Of a DNA stretch of 64,000 nucleotides, positions 37,013 through 45,653 are shown piece after piece; position 1 is the first letter of the stretch; each line of letters opens with the position of its first letter. The stretch comes from Algoriphagus sp. CAU 1675. GTDB lineage: Bacteria > Bacteroidota > Bacteroidia > Cytophagales > Cyclobacteriaceae. The position numbers and the translations under genes were made by a program. The notes beneath the pieces are model-generated. The model saw only the letters and a list, made by a program, of their open reading frames with translations. It was not told the DNA's origin and did no database searches. Where the stretch lies: contig NZ_JARHUI010000004.1 in the NCBI RefSeq assembly GCF_029222925.1, positions 186,001 through 250,000 of the forward strand, written 5' to 3'.

Positions 37013-37339
37013 ATGATTATTGTTTCAGACAAGGCTAAAGAGCAAATTTTGGCGCTTAAGAAAGAAGAAGGCCGTGCCGAAAATGAGCACATCCGGGTTT
37101 CTGTCAAAGGCGGAGGATGTTCCGGTCTGATGTATGACCTGGGCTTCGACGCCAACACGATAGAAACAGACCATGTTTTTGAAGATAAAGGTATCAAAAT
37201 CATCGTGGATCGAAAGAGCCTACTTTATTTGGCTGGAACCACTTTGGAATTTTCGGATGGCTTGAACGGAAAAGGCTTCCAATTCATCAATCCCAATGCA
37301 AGCCGCACCTGCGGATGCGGAGAAAGTTTCTCCATTTAA
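37013..37339 (+). CDS. A-type iron-sulfur cluster carrier (IscA/SufA/ErpA family)
   Basis: 108 residues. It has the three conserved cysteines of A-type carriers: one in VKGGGCSGLMYDLGF near 38 and the CGCG pair in RTCGCGESF near the C-terminus. These proteins hold Fe-S clusters or iron on the way to client apoproteins. Which of IscA, SufA or ErpA it equals cannot be told. It stands alone, with its own promoter element and a strong UUCG-loop terminator, and a second A-type protein lacking the C-terminal motif is at 51477. Confidence 0.92.
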   Translation: MIIVSDKAKEQILALKKEEGRAENEHIRVSVKGGGCSGLMYDLGFDANTIETDHVFEDKGIKIIVDRKSLLYLAGTTLEFSDGLNGKGFQFINPNASRTCGCGESFSI

Positions 37340-37361
37340 GAGTTAAAATTGACGAACTCCT

Positions 37362-37385
37362 AAAAGCAACCTTCGGGTTGCTTTT
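37362..37385 (+). terminator. UUCG-tetraloop terminator after the A-type carrier gene
   Basis: Perfect 10-bp stem aaaagcaacc / ggttgctttt closed by TTCG and followed by T-rich sequence. Confidence 0.92.
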
Positions 37386-37504
37386 TTCTTTTTCGAGAGG
37401 AGGTAATTCTTTTCAATTAGAAGCTCAACCACCTTTGCTTTTTCACTGGCTACATATTGGGGACTTTTCTCCCAAAACACCTCCCCAAATTCCCCCTCAA
37501 TTCT

Positions 37505-37512
37505 TACCTTTG
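37505..37512 (+). promoter_or_regulatory. Candidate -7 promoter element of gcvT
   Basis: TACCTTTG matches TAnnTTTG and ends 25 bases before the gcvT ATG at 37538. The rest of the 37340-37537 gap, past the terminator, shows no conserved riboswitch-like features I can identify. Confidence 0.5.
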
Positions 37513-37537
37513 CCTGCGACTAAAAACAGCCCAAATA

Positions 37538-38632
37538 ATGGAAGATCAAATCAAAAAAATCCAACTTAACGATATCCACATTGCCCTTGGCGGAAAAATG
37601 GTGCCTTTTGCCGGGTACAACATGCCTGTTAGATATAGTTCAGACAATGAAGAGCACCACTGCGTAAGAAATGGAGTAGGAGTTTTTGACGTATCCCATA
37701 TGGGTGAGTTTATGGTTGAAGGACCAGAAGCACTCAACTTGATTCAAAAGGTTACTTCAAATGACGCGTCTACTCTAGTAAACGGACAGGCACAGTATTC
37801 CTGCTTTCCCAATGAGCATGGAGGGATCGTGGACGATTTGATCGTTTACAAGTTTGAGGATGAGAAATACATGCTCGTAGTAAATGCTTCCAATATTGAA
37901 AAGGACTGGAATTGGGTCAATCAGCACAACACCATGGGAGCAGAACTCACCAATATTTCTGATGAGGTTTCCCTTTTCGCAGTACAGGGGCCCAAGGCGG
38001 CTCAAGCTATGCAGGCGCTGACTCCAGTTAATCTTTCTGATATCAAATTCTATCATTTCACCGTAGGTGAATTCGCAGGAATTCAGAATGTGATCATTTC
38101 CGGTACAGGATATACAGGCGCAGGAGGCTTTGAAATCTATGTCAAAAATGAGGATGCAGAGCAAGTTTGGAAGGCAATTTTTGAGGCAGGAAAAGATTTT
38201 GACATCAAACCAATCGGCCTGGGAGCCAGAGACACCTTGAGATTGGAAATGGGCTACTGTCTATACGGTAACGACATCAACGACACCACTTCTCCTATTG
38301 AGGCTGGTCTGGGATGGATCACCAAATTCACCAAAGAGTTCACCAATTCCCAAGCATTGAAAGCCCAAAAAGAAGCTGGGGTAACCCGCAAACTGGTAGG
38401 TTTCGTAATGCAGGAAAGAGGAATCCCAAGAGGACATTATCCAATTGTAGATTCCAACGGAGAGCTAATTGGAGAAGTAACTTCAGGTACCCAGTCCCCA
38501 AGCATGGGAGTAGGAATTGGTTTGGGCTATGTCAAAACCGAATTCAGCAAACCTGGAACCGAGATTTATATCCAAATAAGAAATAAAAATCTGAAGGCTC
38601 AGGTTGAAAAACTTCCCCTTTACAAAGGATGA
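37538..38632 (+). CDS. gcvT: Glycine cleavage system T protein (aminomethyltransferase)
   Basis: 364 residues from the ATG at 37538; an in-frame start 27 codons upstream would lie over the promoter element. GcvT takes the aminomethyl group from lipoyl-GcvH and passes the methylene to tetrahydrofolate, releasing ammonia. The folate-binding N-terminal domain has [10 protein letters not shown] and [11 protein letters not shown] near 50, the central FAVQGPKA and [15 protein letters not shown] segments, and [20 protein letters not shown] near 228. The barrel-like C-terminal domain follows. GcvH and GcvP are not in the window. The stop overlaps the comB ATG. Confidence 0.95.
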   Translation: MEDQIKKIQLNDIHIALGGKMVPFAGYNMPVRYSSDNEEHHCVRNGVGVFDVSHMGEFMVEGPEALNLIQKVTSNDASTLVNGQAQYSCFPNEHGGIVDDLIVYKFEDEKYMLVVNASNIEKDWNWVNQHNTMGAELTNISDEVSLFAVQGPKAAQAMQALTPVNLSDIKFYHFTVGEFAGIQNVIISGTGYTGAGGFEIYVKNEDAEQVWKAIFEAGKDFDIKPIGLGARDTLRLEMGYCLYGNDINDTTSPIEAGLGWITKFTKEFTNSQALKAQKEAGVTRKLVGFVMQERGIPRGHYPIVDSNGELIGEVTSGTQSPSMGVGIGLGYVKTEFSKPGTEIYIQIRNKNLKAQVEKLPLYKG

Positions 38633-39336
38633 GAAAAGTAGAAATCTGCTTTAGCCCGGAGCTTATCCACCTTCATCAATTGAGCGGTAAAATCGTGGTG
38701 GTGGTGGATATTTTCCGGGCAAGTTCGACTATGATCGCTGCTTTGGCCAATGGGATCACAGAAATCCAAACTTTTGCCGACCTGGAAGCCTGTAGGCAAA
38801 TGGCTACCCAAGGCTATCTGATCGCTGGTGAAAGAAATGGGCTGACCGCCCCTGGATTTGAACTTGGCAACTCCCCCGTAGCATTTCTTAATGGAAAATA
38901 CAGTGGAAAGAAACTAGCCATGACCACCACCAACGGAACCTTGGCAATTTCCAAGTCCGAGGAAGCTGATGAAATCCTGATCGGTGCCTTCCCCAACCTG
39001 AAGAGCACCATTGACTATATTCAGGATAAAGCCCAGGATGTACTGATCCATTGTGCCGGATGGAAAGGCATGTTTAACCTGGAAGATTCCATTTATGCAG
39101 GTGCCTTGGTCAAATTTTTGGAGGCTAGTCATCAAACAGCCGAAGACGGGGCTTTGGCCATGAAAGCCTTGTTCGAAAAAGAAGGACATGACCTCAAAGG
39201 ATTCCTTTCCCAAGCTTCCCATGCCAAGCGTTTACAAAATCATGGGATTGAAAAAGATATTGACTTCTGCCTGAGTCTGGATCTCTATTCCATGGTTGCA
39301 AAAGTCAATGAAAATGGGGCTTTGGTAAAAGTCTGA
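38629..39336 (+). CDS. comB: 2-phosphosulfolactate phosphatase
   Basis: 235 residues. ComB is a Mg2+-dependent phosphatase first defined in archaeal coenzyme M synthesis, where it makes sulfolactate from 2-phosphosulfolactate. Recognisable segments are [17 protein letters not shown] near 22, [18 protein letters not shown] near 66 and [12 protein letters not shown] near 100, with [13 protein letters not shown] near 143. No ComA, ComC or other sulfonate gene is in the window. In Bacteroidota sulfolactate could feed sulfonolipid or sulfonate metabolism, which is inference. Its ATG overlaps the gcvT stop, so the two are co-transcribed. Confidence 0.88.
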   Translation: MRKVEICFSPELIHLHQLSGKIVVVVDIFRASSTMIAALANGITEIQTFADLEACRQMATQGYLIAGERNGLTAPGFELGNSPVAFLNGKYSGKKLAMTTTNGTLAISKSEEADEILIGAFPNLKSTIDYIQDKAQDVLIHCAGWKGMFNLEDSIYAGALVKFLEASHQTAEDGALAMKALFEKEGHDLKGFLSQASHAKRLQNHGIEKDIDFCLSLDLYSMVAKVNENGALVKV

Positions 39337-39435
39337 TCGTTTAAAAGGTGTTTTTGAACTTCACCAAAAGTCTCTTTTCACCTTTATTCCATTGATAAAT
39401 TATTGTTTTTTCAATGACATTAGTCATTCATTTCC

Positions 39436-39474
39436 AACTGGTTTTGGTTTAGAATTGTACCAACCAAACCAGTT
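39436..39474. promoter_or_regulatory. Inverted repeat around a promoter-like element before the YdcH gene
   Basis: AACTGGTTTTGGTT (39436-39449) and AACCAAACCAGTT (39462-39474) are complementary with one bulged base. The loop holds TAGAATTG (39450-39457), one mismatch from TAnnTTTG. The right arm ends 7 bases before the ATG. It may be an operator pair flanking the promoter or an RNA hairpin near the start. Confidence 0.55.
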
Positions 39475-39481
39475 AGGAATC

Positions 39482-39721
39482 ATGATTCGAAGACACCAAT
39501 TAACCGACGCATTTCCGGAGTTTGCCGATAGAATCCATAAACTCAAAGTCACAGATCCTGACTTCAACAAGCTCTACGATGAATACGATAAGCTGGATCA
39601 CGAAATCTACCTTATCGAAACCGATGCATCTCCAGCTTCAGACGAAACACTCAATCAGCTTAGGTTGGAGCGGGTCCAGTTGAAGGACGCAATCTTTGAA
39701 CTCCTGAAGCAAACCCAATAA
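39482..39721 (+). CDS. YdcH family (DUF465) small protein
   Basis: 79 residues from the ATG at 39482; an in-frame codon 30 positions upstream lies across the inverted repeat and is rejected. The family is a short helical hairpin; here HQLTDAFPEFADRIHKLK is followed by DPDFNKLYDEYDKLDHEI and LRLERVQLKDAIFELL, which pair as a coiled coil. Its biological role is unknown. It is separated from comB by 145 bases containing its own promoter-like inverted repeat, so it is probably transcribed independently. Confidence 0.85.
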   Translation: MIRRHQLTDAFPEFADRIHKLKVTDPDFNKLYDEYDKLDHEIYLIETDASPASDETLNQLRLERVQLKDAIFELLKQTQ

Positions 39722-39723
39722 AA

Positions 39724-39751
39724 AAATCATCCAGTCTTAGATGGATGATTT
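39724..39751. terminator. Convergent terminator between YdcH and DUF1080 genes
   Basis: Perfect 10-bp stem aaatcatcca / tggatgattt with an 8-base loop. The T tract is stronger on the minus strand, so it mainly serves the DUF1080 gene. Confidence 0.8.
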
Positions 39752-39780
39752 AGGGATAAATGAGATATCTCAACATCGGA

Positions 39781-40584
39781 TTATTCAGTCGACAAGGGAG
39801 TTAGTTCAATTTTTCGGAATAAGATTTCTGCTCCCTCCGACTGAATTTGTATTTTACCTTTGTTGGGCCGGACAGCAAAAGCCCTGTTAACCAATTTACC
39901 ATTGAGGTAGATTTCGATTTCGTCCCCTCTAGCTATGCATTCCAATTTATTCCATTTGCCGACCGGCTTTTCCACATCCTGATTTCCCCTGAAGTCAATC
40001 ACATCCTTCCAGTTGGGATCACGACCATACCAATTTACTCTTCCCCGGTTAATGGTTCCATTTTCTCCACCTTCCAGATATACATAAGAACTCCCCTGCT
40101 TTTCCTTAGCTACTGGACTGGTAATGCTAAATGCATCACTTCCATCACCTACTACTATAAAATCCCCGGTTCCGCCTTCGATCACTTGGCACTCTATTGA
40201 ATACATCCAAATCCCTTCCGAGCCCCCATCATCACCTACAGAATGTAGGAGAATTCCTGAATCACGGGCATTTTCCAAACGGGGTTCGAAAGTCTTGCCA
40301 CCCCACTTAAATTCAAGGCTTAGTTTATAGTTTTCGTATTCTTCCTCGGTGGTAATACAGCCCCACTCTTCTCCTGAAATCCGGATGACTCCATCCTGGA
40401 CTGTAAACACATTTTTGGGATCATTATCCCTTCCCCGGTGCTGGACAAATTTATACCAACCATCTAGGTCTTTTCCATTGAAGAGGGAGATCGGGCTAGT
40501 CTTTTTTTGGCTCTTGGTCTGCGCCTGTACTGCACAGCCCAATAAAACTAGGATAGCGAGGGTGAGACTCAGTTTAATTTTCAT
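39781..40584 (-). CDS. DUF1080 (3-keto-disaccharide hydrolase domain) exported protein
   Basis: 267 residues. The N-terminal signal (TLAILVLLGCAVQAQTKSQ) could be cleaved at VQA or, through LLGC, lipidated. The rest is a single DUF1080 concanavalin-like beta sandwich: ISLFNGKDLDGWYKF near 32, ENARDSGILLHS near 105 and the C-terminal IQIQSEGAEILFRKIEL. The family is abundant in Bacteroidota and Planctomycetes, and some members hydrolyse 3-keto-glycosides. It leads into a minus-strand run with PIG-L, SDR and MazG genes upstream of it. Confidence 0.88.
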   Translation of the reverse strand: MKIKLSLTLAILVLLGCAVQAQTKSQKKTSPISLFNGKDLDGWYKFVQHRGRDNDPKNVFTVQDGVIRISGEEWGCITTEEEYENYKLSLEFKWGGKTFEPRLENARDSGILLHSVGDDGGSEGIWMYSIECQVIEGGTGDFIVVGDGSDAFSITSPVAKEKQGSSYVYLEGGENGTINRGRVNWYGRDPNWKDVIDFRGNQDVEKPVGKWNKLECIARGDEIEIYLNGKLVNRAFAVRPNKGKIQIQSEGAEILFRKIELTPLSTE

Positions 40585-40619
40585 GGTAAGTAATGGTTAG
40601 TGGGTTATTCAAGTTTTTT

Positions 40620-41381
40620 TCAGAGAATTCCGGAAGGATTGTTCCTGCCGTTCAGTTTGACAAAAGCTTCTGCAGCTTGAACACCAGCCTCCATTCCTCT
40701 GAATTTTTCCATGGCCTCATGTCCACAGGCATAGATTCCTTCGGGATCCTGGCTGACATGGCAAAAAAGTGCCTTCCTTTTTGTCTCCTGCTCATTGGAA
40801 ATATCCACATATTCCCCGGGGTGAAAAGTCATAGTCTGGGAACCGGCACAGACCTCATAGAAATATATTTGGAATTTCTTTTTGACTCTCAAAGAAGCCT
40901 GGATAGTCAAGATACTTGCTGCTTGATGGTCCCGATGTGTATCAATGGGCCATTGGGTAAAAACCAGGTCGGGTTTTTCCTGTTCCATAAATTCAGTCAT
41001 TTTCTGGATCCATTCATTATTGACCATGGTTTCTCCATCAATCTGCCCCAAGAACTCATGTCTGACCTTCAAAACTTTACAAGCTTCTTCGGCTTCTTTG
41101 GTTCGGATTTTTGCGGCTTGATTTGCGGTTTTCCCAGGGATTCCACCTTCACCTTTGGTCAGGTAGAGCACTTTAACATCATGGCCTGCAGCACTGAATT
41201 TAGCCAAGGTTCCACCGCATCCACTTTCAGGATCATCGGGATGGCCTCCTACGCAGACCACTTTTAACCTTTCTTTTTTCTGTACGGGTTCAGTGCCAGC
41301 AAGAGCCGAAAGAGGTAAAGCAGAAAGACCCAAGGCAGATGCCTTTTGTATAAAACTTCTACGGGACGATTTGTTGGTCAT
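40620..41381 (-). CDS. PIG-L family deacetylase with Tat signal
   Basis: 253 residues. The N-terminus SSRRSFIQKASALGLSA is a twin-arginine signal, so the folded protein should be exported. The PIG-L/LmbE zinc-binding motif HPDDPE is near 48, followed by GGTLAKFSAAGHDV and the second metal region TQWPIDTHRDHQAAS near 145. Members de-N-acetylate sugars or other amides. It lies seven bases after an SDR gene and 35 before DUF1080 in one minus-strand run, suggesting a shared, probably carbohydrate-related, substrate. Confidence 0.88.
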   Translation of the reverse strand: MTNKSSRRSFIQKASALGLSALPLSALAGTEPVQKKERLKVVCVGGHPDDPESGCGGTLAKFSAAGHDVKVLYLTKGEGGIPGKTANQAAKIRTKEAEEACKVLKVRHEFLGQIDGETMVNNEWIQKMTEFMEQEKPDLVFTQWPIDTHRDHQAASILTIQASLRVKKKFQIYFYEVCAGSQTMTFHPGEYVDISNEQETKRKALFCHVSQDPEGIYACGHEAMEKFRGMEAGVQAAEAFVKLNGRNNPSGIL

Positions 41382-41388
41382 GATTCAG

Positions 41389-42147
41389 TTATTTGGTAAG
41401 AATTCCTCCATCAATGGTATAGGCAGCCCCGGTGATCCAAGATGCCTCATCAGAAACCAGAAACAAAGCCAGGGAAGCTATATCTTCGGGCTTCCCAAGT
41501 CGTTTCATCAGGGTATTATTGGCGGTTTCCTGCACTATGGATTCTGGATTTTCAAAAGCTTTGGTGGAATCCCAGATCAAAGGAGTATCCACGGGACCGG
41601 GACAAATGGTATTTACACGGATTACAGGTCCATAATCCAAAGCCATCTCCTTGACCAAAGCAACCAAGGCTGCCTTACTTGCACAATAAGCCGCATGATT
41701 CGGAAAACTTTTGAATGCCGCTATGGAGCTGTTCACCAGAATAGTTCCTGACCCCTGTTTTTGCATTTCAGGAATTGCGAACCGGCTGAGGTAAAAAACC
41801 GAATTGAGGTTCGTATTGATCGTATGACTCCATTCTTCCAATGAAATATCTGTGACTGACCCTAATCCCAAGTTTCCCGCATTAGTCACGATTATATCCA
41901 AGCTCCCAAAATGCTGAATGGCCCCTTTTACCAAAGCTTCGTTTACTTCCACTAAACCAACATCACCAGGGATAAACACTGCTTTTCCTCCCTCTGCCCG
42001 GATACTCTTCTCCAGTTCCTCTCCCCTTTCTTTATTTCTACCGCTCAGAATTAAGGAAGCTCCCTCTCTGCTAAATCGCTCCGCTGTGGCCTTTCCCATC
42101 CCACTGGTTGCTCCGGTGATGATGGCAGTTTTTCCTTCTAATCTCAT
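41389..42147 (-). CDS. SDR family oxidoreductase (3-ketoacyl reductase-like)
   Basis: 252 residues. The NAD(P) motif TGATSGMGKA is at 11-20, NAG near 90 (VTNAGNLG), the catalytic Ser in VNSSIAAF near 141, Tyr-x3-Lys in AAYCASKAAL near 155, and the C-terminal SWITGAAYTIDGGILTK is typical of classical SDRs. The substrate cannot be inferred closely. Start and stop sit tightly between MazG-like and PIG-L genes (17 and 7 bases), so all are likely one transcript. Confidence 0.9.
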   Translation of the reverse strand: MRLEGKTAIITGATSGMGKATAERFSREGASLILSGRNKERGEELEKSIRAEGGKAVFIPGDVGLVEVNEALVKGAIQHFGSLDIIVTNAGNLGLGSVTDISLEEWSHTINTNLNSVFYLSRFAIPEMQKQGSGTILVNSSIAAFKSFPNHAAYCASKAALVALVKEMALDYGPVIRVNTICPGPVDTPLIWDSTKAFENPESIVQETANNTLMKRLGKPEDIASLALFLVSDEASWITGAAYTIDGGILTK

Positions 42148-42164
42148 TATTTTTTAATTTCTGC

Positions 42165-42503
42165 TTATCTCAACTTTTCGTTGTCCCTGTGTCGGTTAAT
42201 GTCCCGGATGTTCTTTTTTTCAAAATTCTTGGCCAATGCTTCTGTCAAGTCCACCCCAGTTTGATTGGCCAGACAAATGAGCACCCAAAGAACATCAGCC
42301 ATTTCATCACCCAATTCCCTATCCTTATCTGATTCCTTAAAGGATTGTTCCCCATACGTCCTGGCCATCAGCCGGGCAAGTTCCCCGACTTCCTCCATCA
42401 AAATGGTCATATTGGTGAGTTCGTTGAAGTAACGGACCCCTACAGTTTTGATCCATTGATCTACCTGAGCCTGTGCCTCAGAAAGGGTGATTTCTTTTTT
42501 CAT
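42165..42503 (-). CDS. MazG-like nucleotide pyrophosphohydrolase
   Basis: 112 residues. The all-alpha MazG/dUTPase-type motif EEVGELARLM (EExxE, near 36) and GDEMADVLWVLICLANQTGVD (ExxD, near 70-90) bind Mg2+. Such proteins hydrolyse nucleoside triphosphates to monophosphates and may clean up non-canonical nucleotides. It heads the minus-strand run MazG-SDR-PIG-L-DUF1080 and is divergent from the MlrC gene across about 150 bases that contain an AACATT/AATGTT inverted repeat at 42559-42576. Confidence 0.85.
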   Translation of the reverse strand: MKKEITLSEAQAQVDQWIKTVGVRYFNELTNMTILMEEVGELARLMARTYGEQSFKESDKDRELGDEMADVLWVLICLANQTGVDLTEALAKNFEKKNIRDINRHRDNEKLR

Positions 42504-42654
42504 GTCAGAAAATGTAGCTAAACCGAACAGGAAAATAGCCAGTAGAAACCCAGCTTACAACATTTAAAAGAATGTTTAATTAGAATTCAGGCTTTGTTTC
42601 TAATTTAGATTGGTATTGTACAAAAACCGGAATCACTAACCCCTTCCTTCATTG

Positions 42655-44211
42655 ATGAAACATCTATTTCCATTATTGATCCTCTGCCTATCCCTTTTTT
42701 CTTGTTCCAAAAAAGAAGAGTCAAAAGTCTTGCCCAGAGTTGCGATCGCTGGCCTGGCCATTGAGTCCAGTACTTTTTCACCCGCCCAAACAGAGGCGGC
42801 AGCATTTAAATCCAGAATTGGTGAGGAGATTTTCAGCTATTATCCTTTTTTGGCAGTTGATTCAGCCGACCGAAAGCGTGCCGAATGGTTTCCTACATTA
42901 AGAGGCCATGCTATCCCTGGGGGAATTGTAACTAGAGAAGCTTATGATTCTCTGGTCCATATTACCTTGGAAATGCTTAAAGAAAACCTCCCTTACGACG
43001 GACTGTTTTTTGACATTCACGGAGCCATGAGCGTGGTAGGATTGGAGGATCCAGAAGGGGACTTCATCCTCAAAGTTCGGGAAGTGGTAGGGTCTGAAAC
43101 CCTGATTTCCACATCCATGGACTTGCATGGAAATGTTTCCCAACGATTGGCGGAACACACTGATCTGATTACCTGCTACAGAATGGCTCCCCATGAAGAT
43201 GCCCTGGAATCCAAACAGCGCGCAGTAGAAAACTTATTGGAGAGACTGGAAAACGGAAAAGGAAAGCCCAAATACAAGGCATGGATTCCTGTACCAATTT
43301 TACTTCCAGGTGAAAAAACAAGTACCCGCATTGAGCCTGGGAAAAGCCTTTATGCCAAAGTTGACCCCATCACCAAAAAGGAGGGGGTAATCGACGCGGC
43401 AATCTGGATTGGTTATGCATGGGCAGATGAACCACGGAATCATGCAGTTGTCATGGTTACAGGGGATGATGAAAATGAGGTTAAAAATGGTGCTGAGTAC
43501 TTGGCCCAAAGCTTTTGGGATGTAAGAAATGAATTTGAATTTGTGGCTCCGGTTGCCACTTTGGAGGAGAGCTTGGAGATGGCACTTTCCAGTGATAAAA
43601 AACCATTTATGATTTCTGATATGGGAGATAATCCCACCGCAGGAGGAGCCGGTGATGTGACCTGGACCCTGAATGAAATCCTAAAAAGACCTGAATTTAA
43701 ATCCGAATCGGGTCCCTCCTTGATTTATGCTTCCATCCCAGGTCCTGACTTGGTTGAAAACGCTCTTGAAGCAGGAATTGGAGCAGAAGTTGAGGGCTAT
43801 GTTGGCGCTGCTGTTGATAACCGATTTGCCGGACCTATTTTGCTCAAAGGCAAAATTCTGTCCATCAAAGAAGGGGATCGGGATGCGGAGGTAGAAGTAG
43901 TCGTACAAACCGGCTCCGTGAGGGTTATTGTGACCAAAAAGAGAAAGCCTTACCACTATGAAAAGGACTTCACCGAGCTTCAATTAAATCCCCGTGAATC
44001 GGACATTGTTGTGGTCAAAATCGGATATTTGGTCCCTGAACTCTATGACATGAGAGGGGGCTGGATCATGGCACTGACTCCGGGTGGAGTTGACCAGGAT
44101 CTGGAAAGGTTGGGATACAAACGCATCAACCGTCCTATGTTCCCCTTGGACCGGGATATGGCCGATCCGGATCTCAGTGTCAGATGGATCAAAGCAGCAG
44201 ATCAACTTTAA
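42655..44211 (+). CDS. M81 (MlrC-like) metallopeptidase lipoprotein
   Basis: 518 residues from the ATG at 42655 (a TTG codon just before it is in frame). The signal peptide ends in a lipobox LFSC, so the protein is probably a membrane-anchored lipoprotein. MlrC/DUF1485 motifs are AIESSTFSPAQT near 34, FDIHGAMSV near 121, DLHGNVS near 160 and MAPHEDALES near 176, and the C-terminal MlrC domain begins near 310 (DMGDNPTAGGAGD). The founding member hydrolyses linearised microcystin; here it probably acts on some other peptide or amide. An alcohol dehydrogenase gene follows after nine bases. Confidence 0.88.
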   Translation: MKHLFPLLILCLSLFSCSKKEESKVLPRVAIAGLAIESSTFSPAQTEAAAFKSRIGEEIFSYYPFLAVDSADRKRAEWFPTLRGHAIPGGIVTREAYDSLVHITLEMLKENLPYDGLFFDIHGAMSVVGLEDPEGDFILKVREVVGSETLISTSMDLHGNVSQRLAEHTDLITCYRMAPHEDALESKQRAVENLLERLENGKGKPKYKAWIPVPILLPGEKTSTRIEPGKSLYAKVDPITKKEGVIDAAIWIGYAWADEPRNHAVVMVTGDDENEVKNGAEYLAQSFWDVRNEFEFVAPVATLEESLEMALSSDKKPFMISDMGDNPTAGGAGDVTWTLNEILKRPEFKSESGPSLIYASIPGPDLVENALEAGIGAEVEGYVGAAVDNRFAGPILLKGKILSIKEGDRDAEVEVVVQTGSVRVIVTKKRKPYHYEKDFTELQLNPRESDIVVVKIGYLVPELYDMRGGWIMALTPGGVDQDLERLGYKRINRPMFPLDRDMADPDLSVRWIKAADQL

Positions 44212-44220
44212 TTCTTCCCC

Positions 44221-45258
44221 ATGCGCGCATTAGTTTATGAGCAATTCCAAGCTCCCCCCTCCATACAAAAAGTACAAGATCCTACCCCATCATCAGATGG
44301 CGTAGTAATCGAAGTCAAAGCCACTGGACTTTGCCGAAGCGATTGGCATGGCTGGATGGGACACGATGATGACATTGTTTTGCCACACGTTCCGGGGCAT
44401 GAGTTTGCGGGAGTGATAAGCGCTGTGGGAAAGGAAGTCAAAAATTGGAAAATAGGAGATCGGGTCACCGTACCTTTTGTCTGTGCATGTGGCACCTGCC
44501 CTACCTGTGCCTCTGGAAATCAACAGGTCTGTGACGCCCAATTTCAACCTGGATTCACCCACTGGGGCTCCTTTGCGGAGTTTGTAGCCATAGATAGAGC
44601 CGAAACCAACCTCATCCAACTCCCCGAGTCCATTAGCTTTGAAACCGCTGCGAGTTTGGGCTGTCGATTTGCTACCTCATTTCGGGCAGTGGTAGATCAA
44701 GGGAAGGTTTCTGGAGGACAATGGGTAGCTGTCCACGGTTGTGGAGGTGTGGGACTGTCTGCTATTATGATTGCTAATGCATTGGGAGCCCAAGTGATAG
44801 CCGTTGATATTTCAGAAGAAAAACTCCAAATGGCAAAAAGCATGGGAGCCTCCTACAAAATCAATGCACGCACTACAGGAGATGTGGCTGCAACGATCCG
44901 AGAACTCACCAAAGGTGGAGCCCATGTTTCTCTGGATGCCCTTGGAAGTTTGGAAACTTGCTTCAATTCAGTTGCCTGCTTAAGAAAACGAGGAAAACAT
45001 ATTCAGGTCGGCCTGATGTTGGACAAAGAGAAAAATGCGCCGGTCCCAATGAACATGGTACTATCCAAGGAACTGGAACTATACGGGAGCCATGGTATGC
45101 AGGCCTGGAGATATGAGGAAATGCTAAGAATGATTCTTTCGGGAAAACTTCAACCTGAAAAACTGCTTGGAAGACAAATCAGTCTTGAGGAAGCTATACT
45201 GGCATTACCCTCTATGAATCAATTTGAAGGAGAGGGAATCACCCTTATCAAGCCTTAA
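44221..45258 (+). CDS. Zinc-dependent alcohol dehydrogenase family protein
   Basis: 345 residues, medium-chain dehydrogenase fold. The catalytic zinc site is in [10 protein letters not shown] near 38 and GHEFAGVI near 60, and the structural zinc loop [17 protein letters not shown] is near 90-106. The Rossmann motif [13 protein letters not shown] is near 176. It oxidises an alcohol with NAD(P)+, but the substrate is not identifiable. It follows the MlrC-like gene by nine bases and precedes the DUF1801 gene by eight, so the three are probably one operon. Confidence 0.9.
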   Translation: MRALVYEQFQAPPSIQKVQDPTPSSDGVVIEVKATGLCRSDWHGWMGHDDDIVLPHVPGHEFAGVISAVGKEVKNWKIGDRVTVPFVCACGTCPTCASGNQQVCDAQFQPGFTHWGSFAEFVAIDRAETNLIQLPESISFETAASLGCRFATSFRAVVDQGKVSGGQWVAVHGCGGVGLSAIMIANALGAQVIAVDISEEKLQMAKSMGASYKINARTTGDVAATIRELTKGGAHVSLDALGSLETCFNSVACLRKRGKHIQVGLMLDKEKNAPVPMNMVLSKELELYGSHGMQAWRYEEMLRMILSGKLQPEKLLGRQISLEEAILALPSMNQFEGEGITLIKP

Positions 45259-45266
45259 TTTCACTG

Positions 45267-45653
45267 ATGAATCCCAAAGCTTCCTCTGTAGATGAGTATA
45301 TCAGTTGGTTTCCTGCAGAAATTCAGGAAAAGCTCCAACTCATTAGAAAAACAATCCAGGAGCTACTTCCAGAAGCCAAAGAGGTAATCAGTTACCATAT
45401 GCCAGCTTTTAAAACCACGGAGGTTTTGGTGTATTATGCAGCAATGAAAAACCACATTGGCTTCTACCCTACCAGTTCGGGAGTGACTGAGTTCAAGGAA
45501 GAACTGAAAGGTTTCAATTGTAGTAAAGGCGCTATACAGATTCCCTATGACCAAGAGTTGCCTTTAGATCTGATCGGACAAATCGCCCAATTCAGAGAAA
45601 ATGAGGCAGCCATCAAAGCCTATTACAAACCCAAAAAACCTAGGAAAGCATAG
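45267..45653 (+). CDS. DUF1801 domain protein (YdhG-like)
   Basis: 128 residues of the DUF1801 fold, related to bacterial frataxin-like iron chaperones (Fra/YdhG). Family residues include VDEYISWFPAEIQEKLQLIR near 8-27, EVISYHMPAFK near 44 and NHIGFYPTSSG near 66. The final 14 bases overlap the end of the convergent aminotransferase gene, and the protein ends in a basic Lys/Arg tail encoded within the overlap. No role beyond possible iron binding can be stated. Confidence 0.85.
   Translation: MNPKASSVDEYISWFPAEIQEKLQLIRKTIQELLPEAKEVISYHMPAFKTTEVLVYYAAMKNHIGFYPTSSGVTEFKEELKGFNCSKGAIQIPYDQELPLDLIGQIAQFRENEAAIKAYYKPKKPRKA

Noticed and set aside
37340..37537. Possible glycine riboswitch ahead of gcvT
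   Set aside because: The gap holds the previous gene's terminator and a simple -7 element; I see no tandem aptamer-like conserved core.
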